From: CAWDMN01 sp963803155
GTDB lineage: Bacteria > Acidobacteriota > Terriglobia > Versatilivoradales > Versatilivoraceae
Length of the DNA stretch: 15,877 nt
Direction of reading: 5' to 3'
Assembly (NCBI GenBank): GCA_963803155.1
Contig: CAWDMN010000075.1
Coordinates: 1-15,877 of the forward strand
Below, in pieces: positions 1 to 7,484 of the stretch (the stretch's first letter is position 1; each line of letters opens with the position of its first letter). Position numbers and translations under genes: made by a program. Under the pieces are notes generated by a model. It was not told the DNA's origin, did no database searches, and was given only the letters and a program-made list of their open reading frames with translations.

Positions 1-91
1 TAGAATGACGGGTGCATTTTGATCGAAGGCGGCTAAAATTTCCGTCCAGTATTTTGCCGCTTTCAACTATTTCCAATAGGGAGTTCCGTGG

Positions 92-307
92 ATGAAGAAG
101 ATAATCACATTGATTTTAGCGGGCACATTAGCTCTGGGGTTGAGTTTTGCAGCGGTGGCCCAACAAAAAACCGCGGAGAAGAAGCCAGCGGCTCAGGTAC
201 CGGCCAAAAAAGGAAGCACGACTTGTGAAAAAGTTAAGGGCAGTTGTTGCAGGAAAGAGAGTGCCAAGGGGAAACACTCCTCCTGCCCCATGGCGGAGGG
301 TAAATAA
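92..307 (+). CDS. Small secreted Cys-containing protein (hypothetical)
   Basis: This 71-residue protein belongs to no family I recognise. It starts with a clear Sec signal peptide: MKK, then a hydrophobic stretch at residues 4-21, then an AVA cleavage site before Gln24. The predicted mature chain is about 48 residues, very rich in Lys and Ala, with four cysteines (C45, C52, C53, C65) and a His at 62. The adjacent CC pair and the H-x2-C near the end could bind a metal or form disulfides in the periplasm; that is inference. The ATG is supported by a GGGAG ribosome-binding site eight bases upstream. It is alone on the + strand, pointing toward the end of the minus-strand lnt gene, so its partner genes, if any, lie outside the window to the left. 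The signal peptide and ribosome-binding site make it likely to be a real gene. Confidence 0.7.
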   Translation: MKKIITLILAGTLALGLSFAAVAQQKTAEKKPAAQVPAKKGSTTCEKVKGSCCRKESAKGKHSSCPMAEGK

Positions 308-345
308 TTCTGGCAACTGCTCAAGATGAAGTCATGACAATGGGC

Positions 346-380
346 TGGGATTGGATTCACCGGCGGAGAGCCCAATCCCA
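346..380. repeat. 9-bp perfect inverted repeat, 17-nt loop
   Basis: TGGGATTGG at 346-354 is the exact reverse complement of CCAATCCCA at 372-380. An overlapping alternative pairing exists between GGGCT at 342-346 and AGCCC at 369-373. The repeat lies between the convergent ends of the small secreted-protein gene and lnt, where a terminator would be expected. Neither side carries the T-run of an intrinsic terminator, so a terminator role is only possible. Confidence 0.35.
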
Positions 381-509
381 ACCATGAAAATGAATCTATA
401 TTGGATGATTCACCTGGCTCCAATTCGAAGGGCTTCACCACAATTGACGGGAGATAAATATCAGCTTAATCCGCTTTGAATCCAAGACTACACCTGCATG
501 ACGAATTAA

Positions 510-2096
510 TCATTCCCATTTCCGATTCTTTTTCTTCCCCCCTTTCAACGACAGTATTGCCCCAACTGCCATGATCACCCCACATCCTTGGGGGAACCAA
601 TCTCCGTGACGAAGATAAAAAGTGGATTCCTGGCTATAGGCAAACTGATCATCCAAAACAGATCGGACAAACAAACTGGTCTTTTTACGAATTCTTCCAT
701 AGGGATCGATGACTGCACTAATGCCATTGTTGGCCGCGCGAAGGAGAAAGCGGCAGTTCTCGACCGCGCGGAGCCGGGCCATGTTTAAATGTTGGCGAGG
801 CGCCGTGGAATGGCCAAACCAACCATCATTCGTGACATTAACAAAGACTTCAGCGCCATCGAGGGCAAATTGCCTCACTAAATCGGGGAAAATCGCTTCA
901 TAACAAACAAAAGCACTGACCTTGTGGCCGTTGGAAAGCAGAGGCGCCACCCTTTTTTGTCCTGGAACAAAATTGCCCGCTTCAGTCGATATTTTCTCCA
1001 CGAAAAAAAACAAGGAGGGATAAGGGATATACTCGCCAAAAGGGACCAGATGCATCTTGTCATATTGCGCTATAAAATGAGTGGGGGAAAGGAAAGCTAC
1101 GCTATTCAACGGCTCCAAGAGGCCGGTCCCTGAAGGGGAGTCCAGGAAGTCCACAAACCCAAAAATAAAATATCGATCCGTATGAGAAGCCAGATAATCC
1201 ATGCGGATTTTGAAATCCAGATCTCTCTTATAATAAAAAGGGGCGGGAGTCTCCGGCCAAACTAAGAGCCCTGGCGATCCTGACTTGCGCGATAAAGGAA
1301 TCTCGGCGGATGTCAAATCCGCCAATTCCCCAAGCATTTTGCTCCGTTCCTCTTCCCCCCATTTCTGTTCCAGAGTGAGGTTGGTTTGAACAATTCGGAC
1401 CGGCTGGTCGCCGGAGACTTGGGATGGAATTCGGAGTTGGAAGAAAACCTCAATTCCAATGACCAGAAGAATACATCCGCCGCAGAGACTTAAAGCCCGC
1501 GCATTGCGGCGGAGGAGCAGATAGAACAAGAGCACATTGACTGTCATGACCAGAAACGAAAGCCCATAGACTCCCGCAAAAGCCGCCAATTGGCATAAAC
1601 CCGTATAATCCGCCAAAGCGTATCCGGAAAGACACCAAGGGAAGCCCGTCAGGAGCCAACTTCGCAGGTATTCCATTCCCACCCAAATAAACGGGGCCAA
1701 CCAAATCGAGCCCGATCCCCACCTGGATTGCATCCGAGAAAACAAGCCTAGAAAAGCTCCCGAATAGAGGGCTAGATAACCCGCCAGCAACAAGAAGGAT
1801 GGCAATGCCCCAGCCCACGACATTCCGCCATATTCCACCAGCACATTAGTAATCCAATAACAAGTTCCAGCGTAAAAGACAATTCCAGAAAGAAATCCCA
1901 GAAAAAAAGATCGGCGAAAACTTATCCTGGGATAGTCGCACCCGATTAATGGCACCAGCCAGATCCAGACGAGGATGTTTCCTCCCGGACCTGAAAAGGT
2001 CCATGCTCCCATGACACCGCTGAGAATCGCCAGTAGAATTTGACGAGAGGTTGTTTTGCTAAAAAAGAAAACCATGGAGGACGAGAGCACCGACAA
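510..2096 (-). CDS. lnt: Apolipoprotein N-acyltransferase
   Basis: Lnt is the inner-membrane enzyme that transfers a fatty acid from phospholipid to the N-terminal cysteine of diacylated lipoproteins, the last step of lipoprotein maturation in diderm bacteria. At up to 528 residues it has the usual family length. The N-terminal part (about 20-220) is hydrophobic with several membrane spans; the following part is the carbon-nitrogen hydrolase (nitrilase-like) domain. The catalytic Glu-Lys-Cys triad is visible as E282 in VWPETPAPF, K347 in QYDKMHLVPFGEY and C398 in FVCYEAIFPDL. A final membrane segment lies near 503-517, followed by a Lys-rich tail. The start is uncertain: TTG at 2096, GTG at 2090 and ATG at 2075 are all in frame and none has a close ribosome-binding site. 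AGGAG about 16 bases before the TTG is the nearest. The last two starts would only trim the cytoplasmic N-terminus. It is downstream of the SPOR gene on the same strand. Confidence 0.95.
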   Translation of the reverse strand: MSVLSSSMVFFFSKTTSRQILLAILSGVMGAWTFSGPGGNILVWIWLVPLIGCDYPRISFRRSFFLGFLSGIVFYAGTCYWITNVLVEYGGMSWAGALPSFLLLAGYLALYSGAFLGLFSRMQSRWGSGSIWLAPFIWVGMEYLRSWLLTGFPWCLSGYALADYTGLCQLAAFAGVYGLSFLVMTVNVLLFYLLLRRNARALSLCGGCILLVIGIEVFFQLRIPSQVSGDQPVRIVQTNLTLEQKWGEEERSKMLGELADLTSAEIPLSRKSGSPGLLVWPETPAPFYYKRDLDFKIRMDYLASHTDRYFIFGFVDFLDSPSGTGLLEPLNSVAFLSPTHFIAQYDKMHLVPFGEYIPYPSLFFFVEKISTEAGNFVPGQKRVAPLLSNGHKVSAFVCYEAIFPDLVRQFALDGAEVFVNVTNDGWFGHSTAPRQHLNMARLRAVENCRFLLRAANNGISAVIDPYGRIRKKTSLFVRSVLDDQFAYSQESTFYLRHGDWFPQGCGVIMAVGAILSLKGGKKKNRKWE

Positions 2097-2214
2097 AAAT
2101 TAGTCGAAAAAGCTCCTGAGAATATGGATCAAGATTATTTGGGCCCCCCTCGATGAAGATGAGTTTTACCACAGCTTTTTGACACCATTCGCAATGCTTC
2201 TTGGCAGGCGTCAC
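2059..2214 (-). CDS. Possible small CxxC protein overlapping the lnt start (hypothetical)
   Basis: This 51-codon reading frame starts at GTG 2214 and overlaps the first codons of lnt by 38 bases. Its N-terminal part, TPAKKHCEWCQKAV, contains an H-C-x2-C pair like half of a small zinc ribbon, followed by VKLIFIEGG and DPYSQELF, which read like ordinary protein. The frame is closed upstream by a TGA nine codons before the GTG, so a longer gene is excluded. There is no good ribosome-binding site and I know no matching family. If real, it would be translationally coupled to lnt. It is the only coding-like frame I see in the 288 bases between the SPOR gene and lnt. Confidence 0.25.
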   Translation of the reverse strand: MTPAKKHCEWCQKAVVKLIFIEGGPNNLDPYSQELFRLIFVGALVLHGFLF

Positions 2215-2384
2215 ACCGTGTGGCGGACTTTCAGCCTGGAAACGCTCATTTCATTGCGTAGGATTTGCCCAATGCCTTGTGGCAAAAATCTGTCTGTAAA
2301 ACTCCGCTCGATAAAGGAGGGATCATGCAATTCTTCGAGAAATGGAAATAAAACCGACAATCCGAGGGCGGCGCAAGGTTCCTT

Positions 2385-3152
2385 TCATCGTTTAGTTATC
2401 GTTGAGTACCCGTCTTGACGCAACTTAGCTTTGACTTTTGCCGCCTCGGCCTCGCTGGAAAAAGGACCCACCTGGACACGAATCAGTTGATCGGAGCTGT
2501 TGGCCGAGGGTCTGGCTAAATAGACATCATAGCCAGCAGCTCTGAGTTTTTTCATTAATTGATCGGCATCTCCCATTTTGCGCAAAGCCGCCACTTGGAG
2601 GCTCAATGAGGTCTTGCTGGAAGAAACAGCCTTGGGCTTGGTGGGTTCGGATTTCGTAGGCCCCGCCTGAGAAACCGGCTTCAGCGCCTTGGAAGAGGTG
2701 TTTTTTTCCGCGGGCTTCGCCTCGACGGAATATTTTTTGTTCGAGGGGCTTTCTTTTACTCCTTTATAAAAATCCAGATCCTTTTTTGCTTCCTGAGTGG
2801 CCGATTCCTGGCTGGAGGAAGATGCGCTTCCCTTGTCGATTTTGCCTGCATGAACAGTGCTTTCGGTAGCAGGTGAAAGAGGCAAAGGAGGCGCGGCAGA
2901 TGGCAGGGATGCGGAGTTGTCGGGAGAGGATTGGACAGGGGGATTGGACGGCAGACTGTTTTTGGCAGATCCCGCAAATTCACCGGATTCCTGATGAGAA
3001 ATTGCCTTTTTGGCCATTTCATAAGATTGGCCGCGGCCGACCAGAAATCCCAAAATAAAGAAAACCGCGCAAACTCCGACAGCTCCTAAAAAAAACATAG
3101 TTAGGTGACGATGGTCTAACCTCAGCTCTTTTTTTTCCGTTGGTTCACTCAT
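2385..3152 (-). CDS. SPOR-domain membrane protein
   Basis: This is a 255-residue bitopic inner-membrane protein. A short charged cytoplasmic tail (1-17) is followed by one transmembrane helix (about 18-39). A long low-complexity periplasmic linker rich in Ser, Pro, Lys and Ala (about 45-180) leads to a C-terminal SPOR domain (about 182-253). The SPOR repeats are visible as SLQVAALRKMGDADQLMKKL and IRVQVGPFSSEAEAAKVKAK. SPOR domains bind denuded glycan strands in septal peptidoglycan, so a role in cell division or cell-wall remodelling is likely. It is not clearly FtsN, DedD or DamX, which share this architecture. The ATG has a GGAAG ribosome-binding site about three bases upstream, which is close but usable. 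It lies between slipin (342 bases upstream) and lnt (288 bases downstream), so co-transcription with either is uncertain. Confidence 0.88.
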   Translation of the reverse strand: MSEPTEKKELRLDHRHLTMFFLGAVGVCAVFFILGFLVGRGQSYEMAKKAISHQESGEFAGSAKNSLPSNPPVQSSPDNSASLPSAAPPLPLSPATESTVHAGKIDKGSASSSSQESATQEAKKDLDFYKGVKESPSNKKYSVEAKPAEKNTSSKALKPVSQAGPTKSEPTKPKAVSSSKTSLSLQVAALRKMGDADQLMKKLRAAGYDVYLARPSANSSDQLIRVQVGPFSSEAEAAKVKAKLRQDGYSTITKR

Positions 3153-3494
3153 CTGCTTCCTCTTTTTGGATTAACCTCACCCACTTTTTGATTCCTCTAT
3201 CCTACCGGAATTGAAATCTAAATTCACACGAAATTGAAAACGTGGATTGCATCCTCCGAAAGCTTAGGCTTCGCATAGAATTGATCGGTGCTGAATTGCG
3301 GAGAAATCAAAATGGCCTGAAGGTGGAACGCGCCAGCCTGACGATGTAATCCGCGGCGCATTTCCAAGCCAGCATCCTCGGAATGGCAGAAGCCACACTC
3401 GCCCGTTCCACCGCTTTCTACTATGATGCCTTTTCAGGTACGGGCCAGGCCCATCCGACGCGCTGAGGCGTCCGAGTTTGGATGACAATTCATT
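3153..3494. other. Intergenic region between SPOR and slipin genes
   Basis: No convincing gene is present in these 342 bases. Short open frames exist on both strands but lack ribosome-binding sites and recognisable sequence. A small hairpin (GACGC at 3457-3461 with GCGTC at 3468-3472, six-base loop) sits 23 bases past the slipin stop codon. It lacks a following T-run, so it is at best a weak or factor-assisted terminator. An A/T-rich stretch at about 3177-3240, just upstream of the SPOR gene, is the likely place for that gene's promoter, but I could not identify good -35 and -10 boxes. Confidence 0.5.
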
Positions 3495-4259
3495 TTAGGT
3501 CTTGGCGATTGCCTTGCAAAAAGTCTGCAGAATATCAACGGGCACGGGAAACACCACCGTGGTGTTCTTCTCCACGCCAATTTCAGTCAGGGTCTGCAGA
3601 TACCGCAACTGAATCGCCACGGGTTCTTTCGAGACTACCGCCGCGGCTTCAGCCAATTTTGCGGCAGCTTGAAATTCTCCGTCGGCATGAATGATCTTCG
3701 CGCGTTTTTCCCGCTCAGCTTCGGCCTGTTTCGCCATGGCACGCTGCATTTCCTGAGGTAAGTCAACCTGCTTGACCTCAACCAGGGAAACCTTGATTCC
3801 CCAGGGTCCGGTATGTTGATCCAGGATGGTTTGAAGCTTCAAGTTCAGTGTCTCTCGTTTGCTTAAGAGGTCATCTAATGGGACTTCACCCAGGACTGAC
3901 CGGAGGGTAGTCTGAGCCAACTGCGAAGTTGCATAAAGGTAATTCTCCACCTCGACAATGGCACGAATGGCCTCAATCACTCGGAAATAGACCACTGCGT
4001 TCACTTTCACGGAAACATTGTCGCTGGTGATGATATCCTGGGGAGGAACTTCAAGAGTCACGGTCCGCAAGGGAACTCTGACAATCTTGTCAATGGGCCA
4101 GAAGACCAGGATCAAACCGGGCCCTTTTGCCGCGGGCAGCAACCTTCCCAAACGGAAAATAACCCCCCGTTCATATTCCCTCAGCACATTGATGGAGTTG
4201 AAAAGCCAAATAACAATCACAAACACGCCGAACAGGGCAACCGGGTTGAAGGATTCCAT
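3495..4259 (-). CDS. Slipin (stomatin/band 7/SPFH family membrane protein)
   Basis: This 254-residue prokaryotic stomatin is close to the usual family length. A single hydrophobic membrane anchor (about 6-24) is followed by the family signature EYERGVIFRLGRL (28-40). The SPFH/band 7 domain extends to about 185, with typical segments such as VPPQDIITSDNVSVKVNAVVYFRV and QTTLRSVLGE. A helical, Ala/Glu/Lys-rich segment (about 170-215) is likely to form a coiled coil for oligomerisation. Slipins form membrane-bound rings or microdomains and are typically encoded beside an NfeD-type protease that cleaves their C-terminal tail. Here the NfeD gene lies immediately upstream on the same strand, separated by 174 bases. 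The ATG is well supported by GGAG eight bases upstream. The C-terminal tail (TVVFPVPVDILQTF) is hydrophobic, as expected of the substrate segment in the archaeal homologue. Confidence 0.93.
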   Translation of the reverse strand: MESFNPVALFGVFVIVIWLFNSINVLREYERGVIFRLGRLLPAAKGPGLILVFWPIDKIVRVPLRTVTLEVPPQDIITSDNVSVKVNAVVYFRVIEAIRAIVEVENYLYATSQLAQTTLRSVLGEVPLDDLLSKRETLNLKLQTILDQHTGPWGIKVSLVEVKQVDLPQEMQRAMAKQAEAEREKRAKIIHADGEFQAAAKLAEAAAVVSKEPVAIQLRYLQTLTEIGVEKNTTVVFPVPVDILQTFCKAIAKT

Positions 4260-4433
4260 AATTTTCTCCTCAGATCATTGGTAAAGTATAAGGATAAGGA
4301 ACGTGATTAGCGACAAGTGAATCGCCCGAACGGAGAATGCATCCAGAATCCTCTCGTTCCAAACAAAATACTCCGAACCGCATCGGGAAAATTAAAACCA
4401 TTCCTAGATGGCGAGTCCAAAAACCTTAGCCGA

Positions 4434-5729
4434 TCACCCTTCGATTTTTGGCTCGCTGAGCCGCTCTACCCGGACTTTCAAACCTTCCACTTGAAGAACG
4501 CGCAAAAATTCTCCTGCTTTGACAGGACAAGACGAAATGGCTTGCCATATTTCGCCGCGGACTTTCACGAGCCCGCATTGATCAAAATCCTCCAGCGCCT
4601 GAGCCTGTTCTCCCTCCATTCCCTCTTTGCCCACTAAAGATTTCCGTTGGTGGGAAAGCAAAACCAGCCGCAACAAAAAAATTGTTATAGCCGCAAAGGG
4701 AAGAGTCACCCCAATGGCGGCCACCCAACTCACCCGCATCTCAGGCAAGGGGGCATCAATCAAAATCAAGGAACCGAAAATCATGGCGGCAATCCCCAAT
4801 CCCGCAAAAAGTCCATAACTTCCGAATTTCGCTTCCAGAACAAAGAGTACGATGGCGCTCAAGATTAAGATCACGCCCAGCAAGTTGACGGGCAGAATAT
4901 TAAACGCCACCATGGCCAGAAAAAGACACACGGCTCCCACAATTCCGGGCAAGATCATTCCAGCATGCGTAAACTCAATATATAAGGCGATGATTCCCAG
5001 CAGACCAAGAATCAAGGCAATATTGGGATTTAGGATTGCCGCCAACAACCGTTGCCGACGCGACATATCGAAACTCTGCAGCGGCTCACCCCGCAATTTC
5101 AATATCTGAGTCTCCCCTCCGAAGCGCCGGATGGTTCGACCATCGAATTGTTGAATTAAATCCGGAATGTCCTTGGCAATCCCGTCAATGAGATGATTGT
5201 TGAATGCCTCGGCCTCAGTGAAGGAACGGCTCTCGATCACTCCCTTTTCCGCCAATTCGACGTTCCTGCCCCGCTTGGCTACAAAACTCCGCAAATAGGC
5301 GGCCGCATCGTTTTCAATCTTCTTGGACATCACTTCATCGATTTTCCCGCCCGTAATCGAAACCGGATGAGCCGCTCCGCTATTCGTTCCGGGAGCCATT
5401 ACCGCCAAATCGGCGGAAAGCAGAATAAAAAAACCGGCGGAAGCCGCCCGGGCGCCGCTGGGACCAACAAAGACAATGACGGGTACTTTGGCGCCTAATA
5501 TATGGCCGATGATTTCACGCATCGATTGATCCAGGCCACCCGGAGTGCTTAGCTCGATGATCACTGCCGCCGCCCCAGTTTTGTCACCCATGGCAAGGCC
5601 CTGAATAATATATTCGGCGGTGATTGGATGAATGACGTCATTTAGCGAAATGGTCAGGATGGCCGCGGACACTCCACGGGGCGCCGTCAATCCAAGCATT
5701 AAAAATCCCAATACAATGAGGTTTCTCAT
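4434..5729 (-). CDS. NfeD-type membrane-bound serine protease (ClpP-class)
   Basis: This 431-residue protein is a full-length (long-form) NfeD. A signal peptide or anchor (1-22) leads into a ClpP/SppA-like serine protease domain (about 24-215). The nucleophile is S97 in GARAASAGF, preceded by STPGGLDQSMREI, which matches the conserved oxyanion-hole region. The general-base lysine is expected to be K136 or K137 in MSKKIEND. Several membrane spans follow (about 229-355), then a soluble OB-fold NfeD domain (about 385-425). Known archaeal relatives cleave the C-terminus of the partner stomatin, and the slipin gene follows directly downstream here. The upstream TPR gene ends 57 bases before this start, so the three may share a transcript. 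The ATG has only a weak GGAA ribosome-binding site. The gene has no accepted single name, so I give no symbol. Confidence 0.93.
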   Translation of the reverse strand: MRNLIVLGFLMLGLTAPRGVSAAILTISLNDVIHPITAEYIIQGLAMGDKTGAAAVIIELSTPGGLDQSMREIIGHILGAKVPVIVFVGPSGARAASAGFFILLSADLAVMAPGTNSGAAHPVSITGGKIDEVMSKKIENDAAAYLRSFVAKRGRNVELAEKGVIESRSFTEAEAFNNHLIDGIAKDIPDLIQQFDGRTIRRFGGETQILKLRGEPLQSFDMSRRQRLLAAILNPNIALILGLLGIIALYIEFTHAGMILPGIVGAVCLFLAMVAFNILPVNLLGVILILSAIVLFVLEAKFGSYGLFAGLGIAAMIFGSLILIDAPLPEMRVSWVAAIGVTLPFAAITIFLLRLVLLSHQRKSLVGKEGMEGEQAQALEDFDQCGLVKVRGEIWQAISSCPVKAGEFLRVLQVEGLKVRVERLSEPKIEG

Positions 5730-5786
5730 GGCAGTTCCAATGATGACTACGAAAGAATTCTTTAAACGTTCCCCGAAATCCGGGGG

Positions 5787-7118
5787 TCAACGCCCGGGAC
5801 TGGCCGCCTGCCCGGCTTGTTTGCGGTTGAGGAGTTCCTGAATTTGCATTTGCACTTGCCGATAACTGGATTCATCGAGGCGGGTTTGGATCCGGAACAG
5901 ATCCGGCACTCGGGACTTTGACTCCCACGTCTCTATAATTGGATCGATCTCCTTGGCCTTGGCCAATGAAGCCGAGGCTTCCGCGGTCTTTCCCAGGGAT
6001 TGCAGGCTCAAGCCTTTAAGGTAATGAGCCTCAGCATCATTTCGTTCCAAGCGCAAAACGTCAGCTGTTTGTCGTAGGACCGCCTGGAAGTTTCCACTTC
6101 TCCAGTAATGGAAAGCCAAATTAAAATGGTCATCAGCACTGTCAGAATTCGCGCTGAGAGTCTTTCGAAAAACCGCCGTTGCATCCTCTGTTTTGCCCAA
6201 TCGGCTAAGGGCAATGCCAAGATTGGCAAGAACCTCGTTTAATGGCAGCTCTGTGCTCAAATTGGAAAATTCTTTCAGGGCACTTTCGTCTTCTCTCAGG
6301 AAGAGAGAATCAACCCCCAGCAAAAATAAAGCTTCCGCGGATTTATAAGGACCGGCGGCAATTTTTCTCAGCCAAGAGGCGGAGGTTGAATAATCTTTCT
6401 GGCGGAAATAGAGCCTGCCCAATTCAAAGATGGCTTGAGGATAACCTGGGTACGCTTTTTCAGCGGCGGTAAAGAATTCTTTTTGTTTGTCAAGATCAGC
6501 GGCTTGTAGCCCGCGTATGAATCTTTCAAGGGCCGGCGCGGGAAGGAAGGCAAATCGCTGCTGAAAAGTCTGGCGGGGCTCAGAAAAATCAGGCTCCATA
6601 AGAGGGATAATTTGCCAAGCCAAACCCAGGGCTGATTCTGGCAAGCGCGCCAACTCTCCCTCCTCCACTAGTGTATTCGAAAGACTGGATTGAGAGAGAT
6701 CCAACACATTGGCGGATAATTGAACACGCCCATTCTCCACGGAATAGCTTCCCCAAATCAAATGACTAACGTCCAATTCCATCCCAACTTTGATGAGGCT
6801 AGCCTTGGAAAGCGCACTGGTGTAAGGAATTCCAACCTTGTCAAATGCCACCAACCGTTCATTTCTCCCCAAAACGTTAAAAGACCGGGCTTCCATATAC
6901 TGTTGGAGCAATTCAGGGATACCTTCGCTGATCCAACCGGCTTGAGGGAATTTGGAAGCGTCATTGAACGGCATAACCACCACAGTCGGCACCGCAGCAA
7001 AAAGCGTCTGAGCCGTAATCCCCCAAAAGGGGATAAATAAAACGAGAATCCACGGAAATTCTCCCAAGAGAATTCCGGCAAAAAAGCGGCTGAAAAAATT
7101 GATTCTCCGAGGAGCCAC
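5787..7118 (-). CDS. Exported TolB-like domain / TPR protein
   Basis: From the GTG at 7118 this gives 443 residues. A hydrophobic export segment occupies about residues 14-43, ending in AQTLFA before the mature chain. Next comes a region beginning VPTVVVMPFNDASK and containing GWISEGIPELL, ARSFNVLGRNERL and HLIWGSYSVENGRVQLSANVLDL. This resembles the TolB/FlgO/CsgG-like N-terminal fold seen in many exported TPR proteins. The second half (about 195-400) consists of tetratricopeptide repeats, for example YPQAIFELGRLYFRQKDY and DDHFNLAFHYWRSGNF. The role is probably a periplasmic or membrane-anchored scaffold; the partner is unknown. The start is uncertain. The frame stays open without a stop up to GTG 7484, but that stretch has a promoter and a strong hairpin and does not read like protein. 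No start has a good ribosome-binding site. NfeD lies 57 bases downstream. Confidence 0.75.
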   Translation of the reverse strand: MAPRRINFFSRFFAGILLGEFPWILVLFIPFWGITAQTLFAAVPTVVVMPFNDASKFPQAGWISEGIPELLQQYMEARSFNVLGRNERLVAFDKVGIPYTSALSKASLIKVGMELDVSHLIWGSYSVENGRVQLSANVLDLSQSSLSNTLVEEGELARLPESALGLAWQIIPLMEPDFSEPRQTFQQRFAFLPAPALERFIRGLQAADLDKQKEFFTAAEKAYPGYPQAIFELGRLYFRQKDYSTSASWLRKIAAGPYKSAEALFLLGVDSLFLREDESALKEFSNLSTELPLNEVLANLGIALSRLGKTEDATAVFRKTLSANSDSADDHFNLAFHYWRSGNFQAVLRQTADVLRLERNDAEAHYLKGLSLQSLGKTAEASASLAKAKEIDPIIETWESKSRVPDLFRIQTRLDESSYRQVQMQIQELLNRKQAGQAASPGR

Positions 7119-7160
7119 CCATGCTGATCGGCTTGCACAACAAGAAGATGAAAACAAGGT

Positions 7161-7200
7161 GCGATGCGCGAGTGTAACAAAGTTACCCGTCGCGCGTCGC
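7161..7200. repeat. Strong 40-nt hairpin in the leader of the TPR gene
   Basis: GCGATGCGCGA at 7161-7171 pairs with TCGCGCGTCGC at 7190-7200 over 11 positions with one G-U pair. After a small internal loop, GTAAC at 7174-7178 pairs with GTTAC at 7182-7186 around an AAA loop. That makes 16 paired positions in 40 bases. The hairpin lies 42 bases upstream of the preferred GTG start, inside the predicted 5' leader. It has no T-run on either side, so it is not an intrinsic terminator. It could be a regulatory leader structure or one copy of a dispersed palindromic repeat. Confidence 0.6.
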
Positions 7201-7340
7201 CTCGCCAGCCTCGCCTGCCGAGCAGCGCGCGCAAAGTGCCCGCTCCACCCTTGCCTTACGGAGATTTTCTGAGGAGTCTGCATACCGGGACAATTCAAAA
7301 TGGATTGGCGATCTGGCGAGTTTCTAATATGCATGAAGTC

Positions 7341-7369
7341 ATTATAGCAAAGTGCCCTAAAGGGGTCAT
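7341..7369 (-). promoter_or_regulatory. Candidate sigma-70 extended -10 promoter for the TPR gene
   Basis: Reading the minus strand, a perfect TATAAT (7346-7341) is preceded by TGC, giving an extended -10 element. ATGACC (7369-7364) sits 17 bases upstream as a partial -35. The start of transcription would fall near 7334, giving a leader of about 216 bases before GTG 7118. If correct, translation cannot begin at the far upstream GTG 7484, which favours the shorter protein. Confidence 0.5.
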
Positions 7370-7484
7370 GGTAAAAGAAAAACCTGGTGTGATGGGGCGG
7401 CTCATGCACCGCCACTCCAGACCCAATCAGCTTATAGTAAGCGAGCGCTTCAACTGAGCATGGGAGGATTGATTGAGTCTTCAC

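Noticed and set aside
2313..2324. Minus-strand resemblance to the 16S rRNA 3' end (GATCCCTCCTTT)
   Set aside because: The upstream sequence shows no similarity to 16S rRNA. The match is simply the complement of the AAAGGAGG motif.
2179..2418. 79-codon + strand frame between SPOR and lnt
   Set aside because: It overlaps the SPOR gene's 3' end on the opposite strand, lacks a ribosome-binding site and has no protein-like features.
3264..3488. 74-codon minus-strand frame between slipin and SPOR
   Set aside because: No ribosome-binding site and no recognisable sequence; composition is that of intergenic DNA.
7395..7413. Short hairpin GGCGG/CCGCC as a possible riboswitch element
   Set aside because: Only five pairs, upstream of the predicted transcription start, and no match to any riboswitch consensus I can recall.
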